Source of the DNA: JAFGBI01 sp964454025
GTDB lineage: Bacteria > Myxococcota_A > Polyangia > Polyangiales > Polyangiaceae
Length of the DNA stretch: 64,000 bases
Direction: 5' to 3'
NCBI GenBank assembly: GCA_964454025.1
Contig: CAYVRP010000019.1
Span: forward strand, 28,579-92,578
Shown: piece by piece, positions 15,875-24,434 of the stretch
Numbering within the stretch: position 1 is the first letter of the stretch
Layout of the letters: each line of letters opens with the position of its first letter
Notes under the pieces: model-generated
Databases searched by the model: none
Told to the model about the DNA's origin: nothing
The model's input: the letters and a program-made list of their open reading frames with translations, nothing else
Program-made: the position numbers and the translations under genes

Positions 15875-17548
15875 TCAGGCGGGGTGGCGTCGCGTCGGCG
15901 GGATCGTCGGGGCGGATTCGCTGCCGGGCGGCGGCGCCGCCACGGAGCGGACGATCAGCCGCGCCTCGACGGGCAGCACGATCGTGAGGGTGGTGCCGAC
16001 GCCGAGGGAGCTCTCGAGCCCGATCTCTCCCCCGTGCTCGTGCACGACGTGCGAGCAGTGCGCGAGGCCCAACCCGAGCCCGCCGCTGGCCACCTTGGTG
16101 GTGAAGCCAGCGTCGAACACCCGCGGCAGGTGCTGGGTGGAGATCCCGGGCCCGTCGTCGGTGACGTGAATCGCGACCTTCTCGCCCTGGTGCTCGGTCG
16201 TCACCGTGATGGTCCCGCGCCCGGCCTCGCTGTCGTTGATCGCCTCCACGGCGTTGGCGAGCACGCCGAAGAGGACGTGCTGGATCTGCCGCGCGACGCA
16301 GGTGACCGGCGGGACGTCCCCGTAGCGGCGGAGGACGCGGATCCGGGCCATTCGGGTCGTCATCAAGGCGAGGGTCTGATCGAGCTCGAGGTTGAGATCA
16401 ACCGCCCTGAGCTCGGACTGGTCGAGCTTGGCGAAACCGCGGAGCTGCCCGATCACCCTCTCCATTCGGTCGAGCCCTTCGCGGATCACCTGCTCCCCCT
16501 GTTCGAGGACCTCGCGCGAGTGGACGAGGGTGCGATCCGACGGCGCCGCATCCCCGAGCAACGACTGGAGGCGCTGGATGAGGCGACTCGCGGCACGCGA
16601 CCGCGTTTCGTGCATGGTGCGAACCGCGCCGAGCGGCCCCGTCATGTCGTCGGCGACCCCGGCCACGAGGACGCCCAGCGACGCCAGCTTCTCGGCCTCG
16701 GCGAGCCGCGCCTGCGCGCGGCGGAGGTCGTCGGTGCCCGCCACCAGCCCGCCCTCGGCTCGCGTCAGGCGCTCCTCGAGGCTCGCGCGCCGGTGCCGCG
16801 CGAGCCCACCCGCGAGGAAGACCGCGACGAGGACGGCGGCGTCCAGCGCCAGCACGGGCACGGCCACCCCGAGGGCAGGGAGCGCAAGGGTGAAGACGGT
16901 GGCGCCCACCTGGAGCGCGCCGAGGCCCAGGAGCGCATTGTCGAGCAGCTCCCGCGTGGCCCGATCCCCGGCCTCCCGCCGCGCCCGGCGCAGGAGGACG
17001 ACCCAGACCAGGGTAGCGATCCCGTACGGCGCCAGCACCAGCGGGGCCGCCGGGGCGAGGCGGATGGCCACGCCGGCCCCCGGCCGGTAGGCGGCGCCCG
17101 CGACCACGAGATCCGTGCCCAGGGTGAGCAGCGTTCCGCCGAGGGTCAGCCCCGCGAAGAGCACCACGTAGTGCCGGACCCGGATCGGCCCCACGCGTTC
17201 GTCGAGCCGCTGGTCCCGCCCCGTCAGCGAGAGGACGTGCAGCATCGCGAAGAACCCGACCCCGAAGGCGAGCGCCGCCGGTACCCGCGCCCAGCGCGCC
17301 GCCGCGGCCGCCACGGGTGCCCTCAGGGCCGGCGCGTCCGGCGCGCACACCGAGATCCAGCAGAGCTCGCCGACCCGGTCGTCGAGGAACGGGAGGCGGG
17401 CCGCCGCCAGGGCGAAGCCGGCCCACACCAGGCACAGGAGCGCGAAGCTGCCGTGGGCCCGCTCGTGCCGCCGGGCCAGCGTGACGCCTGCCAGGACGAC
17501 GAGGGCGGGCGCCGCCAGGAGGGAGGAGATGGCGTATGCGGGCAGCAT
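15875..17548 (-). CDS. Membrane histidine-kinase homologue lacking the H-box histidine
   Basis: A 557-residue protein. Roughly the first 250 residues contain seven or so hydrophobic segments (for example ISSLLAAPALVVLAGVTLA and HYVVLFAGLTLGGTLLTLGT), then a short coiled coil (LEERLTRAE to LAEAEKLASL) and a kinase core. The N box (VLANAVEAINDSE), G1 (VTDDGPGIS), F box (FDAGFTTK) and G2 (GGLGLGLAHC) are intact. In the H box, where family members have A-H-(E/D), this protein has VAGVADDMTGPLGAV, with Asp at residue 300 (codon 16649-16651). It may bind ATP but cannot autophosphorylate in the usual way. ATG 17548 begins just before the first membrane segment; further upstream the frame would overlap purU. 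Confidence 0.85.
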   Translation of the reverse strand: MLPAYAISSLLAAPALVVLAGVTLARRHERAHGSFALLCLVWAGFALAAARLPFLDDRVGELCWISVCAPDAPALRAPVAAAAARWARVPAALAFGVGFFAMLHVLSLTGRDQRLDERVGPIRVRHYVVLFAGLTLGGTLLTLGTDLVVAGAAYRPGAGVAIRLAPAAPLVLAPYGIATLVWVVLLRRARREAGDRATRELLDNALLGLGALQVGATVFTLALPALGVAVPVLALDAAVLVAVFLAGGLARHRRASLEERLTRAEGGLVAGTDDLRRAQARLAEAEKLASLGVLVAGVADDMTGPLGAVRTMHETRSRAASRLIQRLQSLLGDAAPSDRTLVHSREVLEQGEQVIREGLDRMERVIGQLRGFAKLDQSELRAVDLNLELDQTLALMTTRMARIRVLRRYGDVPPVTCVARQIQHVLFGVLANAVEAINDSEAGRGTITVTTEHQGEKVAIHVTDDGPGISTQHLPRVFDAGFTTKVASGGLGLGLAHCSHVVHEHGGEIGLESSLGVGTTLTIVLPVEARLIVRSVAAPPPGSESAPTIPPTRRHPA

Positions 17549-17638
17549 CGGAGCCGGCCGGCCACGGACCAGCGACCAGGGTATCACCTCTCTCACCCCG
17601 AGCGCGACGCCGCCGACCGGCGCTGCTAGATTCCCGCC

Positions 17639-18508
17639 ATGATCTCCCCGGCCGAAAAAGACCTGGCGACGCTGCTCGTGTCCTGCCCCGACCGACGCGG
17701 CATCGTCGCGGCGCTGGCGCAGCTGCTCGCGGGCCACGGCGCCAACATCCTCGACTCCGATCAGCACACCGATCTCGCGGCGGGCCAGTTCTTCCAGCGC
17801 CTCCGCGTCGACCTCTCGGAGCTATTGACCGATCGCGGCACCCTCGAGCGCGCCGTCGCCGAGGTAGCGACCCGCTTCGACATGCAGGTCCGGATCGCGT
17901 ATGCAAACCGGGTCCAGCGCGTCGCGATCTTCGTGTCCAAGACGGACCATTGCCTGTACGATCTGCTCTACCGGTACCGGTCCGGCGAGCTCCGCTGCGA
18001 GATTGCGCTGGTCGTCAGCAACCACCCGGATCTCGAGCCGGTCGCCCGTCACTACGGGATCCGCTTCGAGGTCTTCCCGATCACCCCCGAGACGAAGGCG
18101 GACCAGGAGCGGCGCGAGCTCGAGCTGCTGGCAGAGGAGCGCGTCGACCTGGTGGTGCTCGCGCGCTACATGCAGGTCCTCGGCGCGGAGTTCATCGCCC
18201 GGCATCCGCACCGCGTGATCAACATCCATCACTCCTTCTTGCCCGCCTTCGTGGGGAGCAAGCCCTACCACCAGGCGTACGAGCGCGGCGTGAAGCTCGT
18301 GGGCGCGACCGCCCACTACGCGACGGTGAACCTCGACGAAGGACCCATCATCGAGCAGGACGTGATCCGCTGCTCACACCGCGACACCGTGGAGGACCTG
18401 ATCCGCAAGGGCGCCGACCTCGAGAAGCTGGTGCTCGCGCGAGCCGTCCGTGCGCACCTCGACGATCGCGTGATCGCGTACGGCAACAAGACCGTCGTCT
18501 TCACCTGA
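17639..18508 (+). CDS. purU: Formyltetrahydrofolate deformylase
   Basis: A 289-residue PurU, the normal family length. It hydrolyses 10-formyl-THF to formate and THF, balancing the one-carbon pool and supplying formate for purine synthesis. An N-terminal ACT domain (SCPDRRGIVAALAQLL) is followed by a formyltransferase-fold domain with VVLARYMQVL, INIHHSFLPAF and GATAHYAT-x(4)-EGPIIEQD, including the catalytic Asn/His/Asp set. The ATG at 17639 is followed at once by conserved sequence. Divergent from the kinase homologue, 90 bp apart. Confidence 0.96.
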   Translation: MISPAEKDLATLLVSCPDRRGIVAALAQLLAGHGANILDSDQHTDLAAGQFFQRLRVDLSELLTDRGTLERAVAEVATRFDMQVRIAYANRVQRVAIFVSKTDHCLYDLLYRYRSGELRCEIALVVSNHPDLEPVARHYGIRFEVFPITPETKADQERRELELLAEERVDLVVLARYMQVLGAEFIARHPHRVINIHHSFLPAFVGSKPYHQAYERGVKLVGATAHYATVNLDEGPIIEQDVIRCSHRDTVEDLIRKGADLEKLVLARAVRAHLDDRVIAYGNKTVVFT

Positions 18509-18973
18509 ACGGCCGGAGGCAGCACGGGCGCCGCACCACGACGTCCGCGTTCACGCCCCCCTGCGGGTCGGGAGGCGCACCGCCGGCCAGACGCGACGGC
18601 GCACCACGCCGCCACCCGCGAGGCTCCCGCGACGTCAGAACCGTGGCGACGGGGGGTCCCAGGCGCGCGGGCGCGACCCCGCGCGCCGCCCCTCCCGGCC
18701 CTCGGCCGCGCGCGACCCCGCCGGAGCAGGGCTCGGCCGGTCCCTGCCGATGAGGGGACGCGAACGGACACCCCGCGACCGCTCCTCGATTCGCCGCGCC
18801 TCGTCCGCGGCGGTCCCCGAGCGCACCCGGGGGCCGCGCGGTCGCCCCCGCGCGGCTCGCGGGGCCGGGCCGGCCCGAGCCTGCCCCGGCATGACCCCAA
18901 AAAGCGCCCAAAACGCCGAATACACGGGGCAAAAATGGACCCCGGTGGGCCGCCCGAGCTACATTGATGAGGC
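18509..18973. other. Intergenic with clustered A-tracts upstream of the EAL gene
   Basis: No gene is seen in this 465-bp stretch. Most of it is plain GC-rich sequence. Near its end, A-runs at 18899-18903, 18910-18913, 18919-18920 and 18931-18935 are spaced at roughly one helical turn, 40-75 bp before the EAL gene. In such GC-rich DNA this suggests an intrinsically bent promoter region. Confidence 0.4.
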
Positions 18974-20404
18974 TTGGCGAGCGCTCGACCCCGACCCATC
19001 GCGCTGACGGCCCCGTCGGGTGCGTCCGGCCGAGTCTCGCCCGGGGAGTGCGAGGGCGCTCCCGCCGACTCGGCGCCGCTCGACCTGCTGACGGAGATCG
19101 AGTCCCGGATCGAGGTCGAGGAGGGCCGGGCCTTGGCCCGGTACGGTGGACTCCGCCTCGAGAGCGCCTTCCAGCCGGTGGTGAGCCTGGCGCACGGGCG
19201 CGCGGTGGGCTTCGAGGCGCTGGTCCGTCCCTTCGCGGCGCACCAGCGCGAGTCGCTGCCGCCGACGGACGTCTTCGCGAGCGCCGAAGCGCGCGGGGAA
19301 GCCAAGCTGCTCGACGGGGTGTGCCGCACCCTGCACCTGGTCAACTTCGAGCTGGCGCGGCTCCCGGACGTCTGGGTGTTCGTCAACATGGCCCCGGGGA
19401 CGATCCTCGCGACGGGTACGCCCGACCCCCTCTTCTCGCTGCTGCTCGATCGCCGTGGGGTGCCCCCCCAGCAGGTGGTGATCGAGATCCTGGAGTCGAA
19501 GACGTACGACGAGCGGCGGCTGGCGAGCGTCGTGAGTTACTTCCGCGACCTCGGCTGCGTGGTCGCACTCGACGATTTCGGCGCCGGGCAGTCGAATTTC
19601 GAGCGCATCTGGCGCATCGCCCCCGACCTGGTCAAGCTCGACCGCTCCATGCTGGAGGAAGCGACCAGGGAGCCGCGGGTGCGGCGCATCCTACCCGGGC
19701 TCGTGTCGCTGCTGCACGAGGCCGGCTGCCTCGTGGTGATGGAAGGCATCGAAGACGAGCACCAGGCGCTGATCGCGATGGAGATGGACGTGGATTTCGT
19801 CCAAGGCTTCTTCTTCGGCTTCCCGGTGGCCAGGATCGACCCGGCCTGCGAGCGGCTCGCGACCACGATGCGGAACCTGTTCCGGACCTTCCGCAAAGAG
19901 ATGGCGCGCCAGACCGAGGTTTCGCGGGAGATGCTCGAGCAGTACACGCGCGCGTTGGATCGCGTCGGCGCCCACGTCCGCGAGGGCACCGACCTCGCGG
20001 TCGCCTGCCGCGAGCTGCTCGCGCTCGGCGGCGTGGACCGCTGCTACCTGCTCGACGGCGACGGGATGCAGATCGGGCAGGCCGTCGAGGCCACCCGGCG
20101 CCGGACGGCGACCGACGCGCGCTTCCGTCCCTTCGCCAACTGCGAGGGCGCCAACTGGTATCGTCGCCCCTACTTCCGCCGTGCCATCACGCGACCGGGG
20201 GTGGTGCAGATATCGCAGCCCTACCTCTCGATGACGGACGGGCGAAGCTGCATGACGCTATCCATCGGCGTCGAGGTGGCGAGCCGCCTGCAGGTGCTCT
20301 GCGCCGATCTCGACTGGGAGTCCTGGGAGCCGTTGAGCGGCCCGCCGAGCTGGCGGCCCGCGCCGAACCTGCGCTGGAACGAGCTCGAGGGCGACGGGGA
20401 GTGA
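18974..20404 (+). CDS. EAL-domain c-di-GMP phosphodiesterase with C-terminal Cache-like domain
   Basis: A 476-residue cytosolic protein. Residues of about 55-300 are an EAL domain with catalytic residues visible: FEALVRP, FVNMAP (Asn), IEILES (Glu), ALDDFGAGQSN, LVKLDRSM (Lys), VMEGIE (Glu) and VQGFFFG. It should hydrolyse c-di-GMP to pGpG. A helical linker leads to a C-terminal sensory part (RRPYFRRAI, VVQISQPYLS, MTLSIGVEV) that resembles a single Cache/PDC domain, though no membrane segment flanks it. TTG at 18974 is the assumed start. A cytosolic small-molecule-controlled phosphodiesterase is inferred. Confidence 0.88.
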   Translation: MASARPRPIALTAPSGASGRVSPGECEGAPADSAPLDLLTEIESRIEVEEGRALARYGGLRLESAFQPVVSLAHGRAVGFEALVRPFAAHQRESLPPTDVFASAEARGEAKLLDGVCRTLHLVNFELARLPDVWVFVNMAPGTILATGTPDPLFSLLLDRRGVPPQQVVIEILESKTYDERRLASVVSYFRDLGCVVALDDFGAGQSNFERIWRIAPDLVKLDRSMLEEATREPRVRRILPGLVSLLHEAGCLVVMEGIEDEHQALIAMEMDVDFVQGFFFGFPVARIDPACERLATTMRNLFRTFRKEMARQTEVSREMLEQYTRALDRVGAHVREGTDLAVACRELLALGGVDRCYLLDGDGMQIGQAVEATRRRTATDARFRPFANCEGANWYRRPYFRRAITRPGVVQISQPYLSMTDGRSCMTLSIGVEVASRLQVLCADLDWESWEPLSGPPSWRPAPNLRWNELEGDGE

Positions 20405-20412
20405 CCCCGGCT

Positions 20413-21636
20413 TCAGTCCCGGTCCTGGTCGAGCAGCGTCAACACCAGCGGGCAGTGGTCGCTCAGGCGCTGCTCGACGAGCGATCGCTGGCGCCGGGGA
20501 GCGCAGGCGATCTCACCGCAGACGCCTCCGACCTCGGCCACAGCCCCCCCGGGTAGCTCCGCGAGCTCACCGCCGACGACGAAGTGATCGAGCAGGGCGC
20601 CGACTCCCTGGTAGTAGTGGGTGCAGGCGCTCGTCGGGGGGACGGCGCGCAGCCCCGCCCCAGCGAGCCGCTGCCGAAAATCCTGGAGCTCCGCCGGGGG
20701 CGGGACGGCCGGCGAGCAGCGCCCGCAGCCCATGGTGTTGAAATCCCCGGCGAACAAGACGTCCTCGTCGGCGACCGCGGCGCGCGCCTCGGCCAGCACC
20801 GAGGGGAGCGCGGCGAGGGATCTCTGGCGCAGGGTCAATGAGCGCCGGTCGCTACCGCTCTTGAGATGCACGCTGATGACGTGCAGATCCAGCCCCCCCG
20901 GGAACCGGAGGTGCGCGCCGAAGCCGGGGCGGAGCTGGTCCTGACAGGCGACGCCGTGCGGGTTGAGCCCGGCGTAGGTGCGCAGGGCGCGAGCGGTGAC
21001 GCGAGACTCGTCGTACAGGAGCCCGACGTGCTGCCCGGGCCCGTTCTCGCAGTCGTCGAACGCCGCACGCCAGCGGCCCCGAGTGTCCCGGTCGAGCGCA
21101 GCGGTGAGCCGAGCGGTCGCGGCGGCGGCGGCCGGGTGGGTCTTCCACTCCTGCACCGCGAGCACGTCGACGTCGAGCAGGGCGATCGCGCAGGCGAGCC
21201 ACTCGAGGTCGGTACCGGCGCCGCGAGACGGGCGCTTGCCGGGGACCCCGTCGGGAAACCACCGGACGTTCCAGGTGCCGATCCGGGCCAACCCCGCGGC
21301 GCGTGGCGTCCGCGCTGCGAGGCGGGCGCGGCATGGTTCCGGCGCCGACCAGGGCGACGGGTCCGCAGACGAGCTCGCTGCCGCACCTGGCTCGGGCGTG
21401 GATGACGTGAGCGGACGTGCCGAAGGCGTCGGAGCGGCCCCCGGGGTCGACACCGCCAGGCTGGCGCCGGCGAGGGACCGCTGCGAGGCGCCCGGCGGCG
21501 GGGCCGGAGTTGCCCGACGCCAGGAAGCGGGCGGCGCCGCCTCCGCGCTCCACCCCGGGGCGTCCCGGGCCCGGGGCTGGCACCCGGCAGCGCCCGCGAA
21601 CGCCCCGCAGGTGAAGGCGAGCAGAAGCCACCGCAC
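20413..21636 (-). CDS. Exported endonuclease/exonuclease/phosphatase-family lipoprotein
   Basis: A 407-residue protein starting at GTG 21636 behind AAGGGG. The signal VRWLLLAFTCGAFAGAAGC ends in a lipobox-like AAGC. About 90 residues of Pro/Ala/Ser linker follow, then an EEP (DNase I-like) fold: GTWNVRWF, VLAVQEWK (metal-binding Glu), ISVHLKSG, FAGDFNTMG and QRLSDHCPLV. All catalytic landmarks are present. The substrate could be extracellular nucleic acid or a phospholipid; a secreted DNase is the simplest reading. Divergent from the unknown gene at 21939. Confidence 0.85.
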   Translation of the reverse strand: MRWLLLAFTCGAFAGAAGCQPRARDAPGWSAEAAPPASWRRATPAPPPGASQRSLAGASLAVSTPGAAPTPSARPLTSSTPEPGAAASSSADPSPWSAPEPCRARLAARTPRAAGLARIGTWNVRWFPDGVPGKRPSRGAGTDLEWLACAIALLDVDVLAVQEWKTHPAAAAATARLTAALDRDTRGRWRAAFDDCENGPGQHVGLLYDESRVTARALRTYAGLNPHGVACQDQLRPGFGAHLRFPGGLDLHVISVHLKSGSDRRSLTLRQRSLAALPSVLAEARAAVADEDVLFAGDFNTMGCGRCSPAVPPPAELQDFRQRLAGAGLRAVPPTSACTHYYQGVGALLDHFVVGGELAELPGGAVAEVGGVCGEIACAPRRQRSLVEQRLSDHCPLVLTLLDQDRD

Positions 21637-21938
21637 CCCTTCATGGTCGCACGACGTGGTCGGGACGCCCAAGTGGACGCCACCGGCGCACAGGGCGGGG
21701 TGCGCCCGTCGCGCCCCGAGCCTCAGTACCATCGGCCGGCCCAGCGGGTCCGGACCGAAACCGCGACCCGGTTGCGCACCCGCTACCCGGGCAGGCTCTC
21801 GACCTGCATTTTCCCCGGGCGAGCCCGCTCCGAGCGATTGATCCGCCCGCCCGCCCGTGGTCTCTAGTGCGACACGCCCGGCGATCCGGGGCAGCGGCGC
21901 TCGCCCCTTTCTGCAGGGCCTTGCAAAGGATCCGGCCG
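21637..21938. other. Divergent intergenic region
   Basis: About 300 bp between two divergent genes. It holds no gene and presumably both promoters. I see no convincing promoter consensus or hairpin beyond an AAAGGA ribosome site for the rightward gene. Confidence 0.4.
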
Positions 21939-23261
21939 ATGTCAACCAGCCCGAGCCCCCAGCCCTTCGACTCGCTCCTGCCGACGGGACGCGAGCGATT
22001 CCTCGCCCAGGTGATGGTCCACGCCCTGCAAGACGGCTGGGCGACCGCGGAGGACTTCCTCCGGCACTTCCCGCCGCAGAAGCTCATCGAATCCCTGGCG
22101 GAGGTGGAGGAGCTCCGGGTAAACCTCCTCGTCAAGGCGGCGAAGGTCCACGCCAAGGCGGCCGCCAAGAAGTCGATCGAGTCCGCGGCGGAGGATCTCT
22201 CGATCGCCGTGTCCGAGAGGATCTGCGAGCCGGCGGAGATCCTGGAGGTCTACGGCCCCGACGACCGCGTCACGTTCCTCGACGCCAGCGAGCTCTGGAC
22301 CTTCGCGACCGAGGGCGAATGGTGGAGCGTCGGGAGCAAGGAGCGGGACCACGGGCGGGCGCTCGCGCGCCTCGTCTTCATGGTGGAGCGGGCGCTCGCT
22401 CAGAACCTGATCAGCCTGCAGGAGCTGGCGGACGCCCTCACCTTCGACGAGATCGCCAGCCTCCTCCCCGTGCAGCGGCTGCAGGACGTCGTGCGACATG
22501 CGCTGATCTCGGGGCGCGAAGGGAAGGTGCTCGACGAGAAGAGCCTGCTCAGCGTCGTGCCGCTGGAGGAGCTGCTCGGCCTCTTCGAGCTCGCGGAGGT
22601 GTGGAATCGCGTGGTGGTCGGCGTGATCGCGAAGCCGAACGAGCTCATTCCCACCGGCGAGGGCGAGGGCGAGGACGAGGCCGGCAAGGCCGGAAAGCCG
22701 AAGCCCGCGGCGCGACGCGCCGATTCCGTCCGCCCCGCCGCCAAGCCCGCGTCGGCAGCGAGGCCTGCGGTGCCGGCGAAGGCCGCCCCGAGCAGCTCGC
22801 GCCCGACCTCGATCAGCGCGCCCGCCGGAGCGTCGCGCCCGCCGACGCCCGCCAAGCCCGCGCCGTTGCCGGCGGGGAGCCCGCCGAAGGCCGTGTCCGC
22901 ACCGCCCCCCCCGCCCCCCCGGCCCCCCCGGGGGGGGGGGGGGGGGGGGCGGGGGGGGGCGGCGGGGGGGGGGGGCCTCTCCCAGATCGGGCGGCTCCCC
23001 CCGTCGCATGCGCACCTTTCGCTCGCGATGCTCCTGTCCATCGACACCATGTACGCGGACCTCGAGATCGCCAGCTCCGACGAGGAGCGCGAGGACGCGA
23101 TTCGGGAGGCCTTCCCGAACCAGGTCCAGCTCCGGCAGGCGATGCTGGCGCTGATCGAGCTCCTGGACCCCACGATCAACACCAAGGATCCGCTGATCCG
23201 CGACGCCGAGGTCGACTCGCTGATCAAGATCGTCATGTTCGAGGAGCGCCGCCGGCGCTGA
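21939..23261 (+). CDS. Unknown protein with Pro/Gly low-complexity linker
   Basis: A 440-residue protein not assigned to a family. ATG 21939 follows AAAGGA. Residues 1-235 are helical and charged, without membrane segments (LIESLAEVEELRVNLLVKAAK, LADALTFDEIASLLPVQRLQ). A long Ala/Pro/Lys/Ser linker follows, then a run encoding Pro6-Arg-Pro2-Arg-Gly6 and further glycines. The final 95 residues are again helical (LSLAMLLSIDTMYADLEIASS, LALIELLDPTINTKDPLIRDAEVDSLIKIVMFEE). The look is of a cytosolic adaptor with two folded ends. Nothing points to catalysis. It is followed 49 bp downstream by another unknown gene. Confidence 0.75.
   Translation: MSTSPSPQPFDSLLPTGRERFLAQVMVHALQDGWATAEDFLRHFPPQKLIESLAEVEELRVNLLVKAAKVHAKAAAKKSIESAAEDLSIAVSERICEPAEILEVYGPDDRVTFLDASELWTFATEGEWWSVGSKERDHGRALARLVFMVERALAQNLISLQELADALTFDEIASLLPVQRLQDVVRHALISGREGKVLDEKSLLSVVPLEELLGLFELAEVWNRVVVGVIAKPNELIPTGEGEGEDEAGKAGKPKPAARRADSVRPAAKPASAARPAVPAKAAPSSSRPTSISAPAGASRPPTPAKPAPLPAGSPPKAVSAPPPPPPRPPRGGGGGGRGGAAGGGGLSQIGRLPPSHAHLSLAMLLSIDTMYADLEIASSDEEREDAIREAFPNQVQLRQAMLALIELLDPTINTKDPLIRDAEVDSLIKIVMFEERRRR
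22903..22976 (+). repeat. Poly-C followed by poly-G low-complexity tract inside a gene
   Basis: Several C-runs of up to eight or more bases are followed immediately by very long G-runs, forming a near-perfect hairpin-capable C/G tract. The reading frame survives it (Pro-rich then Gly-rich). Such tracts can slip in replication and are also prone to sequencing error, so the exact length is unreliable. Confidence 0.8.
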
Positions 23262-23310
23262 CGGCCCGCCGGCGCCCGCTGGGGCCGCGACCACTCCGGC
23301 CCGAACCGCC

Positions 23311-24417
23311 ATGGGTGTCCCCGAAACCCTCGCGCTAGGCGGCCTCGGCGCATGCTTCGTGGCCCTCCTCTGGTGGACGCGTCGAGGCGGGCGGCGGGCG
23401 CGGCCATCGCCCCTCGCGCCGGAGCTCGAGGCGCGCTTCGAGCAGCGGGCGATCGAGGTGCTCGCGACGCTGGTCGCCGGGGGCGCCCGGCGCCTCGCGC
23501 GCCTGGAATGCGAGCTCCGCGAGGAGGCCCCCGCCGCCGCGCTGGCCGCCGACGCGACGCGACTGGCGCGCAAGCTCACCGCGCTGCGCGGCGGGGATCC
23601 GAACGCGGAGTCGCTGCCGCACGAGTGGGACTACCTGGCCGCAGCGACCGTCGAGCGCTGGCCGCTGCTCGAGCCGGCCGTGGTCGACCTCGACTTGTCC
23701 GCGCTGAACCGGGTGGGCGCGGGCGGGTCCAGGCTCCGTGACGAGCTCGAGCCGCTGGTGAGGCGCTGGAGAGCCGCGCTGGAGGGCGCGGAGTCGACGC
23801 TGCGCGCCGATCCCGCGCTGCTATGGTCGGTGGTCGACCTGCTGGTGCTGACGATCCTGGTCGTCGCGCCCGAGCCCGCCGTGGAGGCCGCCGCCGCGCG
23901 CCACGTCCAACCCCGATCGCCCCGCCCCGAGGCGGTCGCCGCGGTGCGCGACGGCACCGCGCTCGCGCTGCGGCTCCTCGAGACGACGCCGCGGCACGAG
24001 CGCGTACCGCACGACGGGCTCCCGGTGCCGCCGCTCGCGGATCTCGCGGTCGCCGCCGCCGTGGTGAGGCGCCGCCTGAGCCAGGCCCAGGCCGCGGACG
24101 AGCTCGAGCGGGCCCGCGCCCTCGTCTTCGGCGATCCGAGCCCGCTCTGGGTCGCGCTCTCCGTGCTCCCGAGGCAAGAATACCCCGCGCAGGCCGCCGT
24201 CGCCCACGCCCGGCTCGCCGAGGTCGCGCGGCGCGCCGCGGCGGGCGAGCCGCCCCCCGAAGGCGTGGAAACCCTGGCCCGCGACCTCATCGGCGCGGAG
24301 GCGGTCGCCGCCTTCGTCGCGACGCTCGACGCCCTCCGCGCGGGTCGTACCGCCGAGGAGCTCTTCGGCAACCCCGCGCCCTGCTCGGCACCCTCGCTCC
24401 GCGCCACCCCGGAGTGA
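23311..24417 (+). CDS. Unknown membrane-anchored protein
   Basis: A 368-residue protein not recognised. One hydrophobic segment at the N-terminus (LALGGLGACFVALLWWT) is followed by RRGGRR, so it is an inner-membrane anchor with a cytosolic body. The body is almost entirely Ala/Leu/Arg/Glu-rich helix, with a central hydrophobic stretch (SVVDLLVLTILVVAPE). No cysteine-, histidine- or nucleotide-binding motif stands out. It follows the Pro/Gly-linker protein at 49 bp and precedes a HAD phosphatase by 17 bp, so the three may form an operon. Confidence 0.7.
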   Translation: MGVPETLALGGLGACFVALLWWTRRGGRRARPSPLAPELEARFEQRAIEVLATLVAGGARRLARLECELREEAPAAALAADATRLARKLTALRGGDPNAESLPHEWDYLAAATVERWPLLEPAVVDLDLSALNRVGAGGSRLRDELEPLVRRWRAALEGAESTLRADPALLWSVVDLLVLTILVVAPEPAVEAAAARHVQPRSPRPEAVAAVRDGTALALRLLETTPRHERVPHDGLPVPPLADLAVAAAVVRRRLSQAQAADELERARALVFGDPSPLWVALSVLPRQEYPAQAAVAHARLAEVARRAAAGEPPPEGVETLARDLIGAEAVAAFVATLDALRAGRTAEELFGNPAPCSAPSLRATPE

Positions 24418-24434
24418 CCCGGGATCCCACGCGC

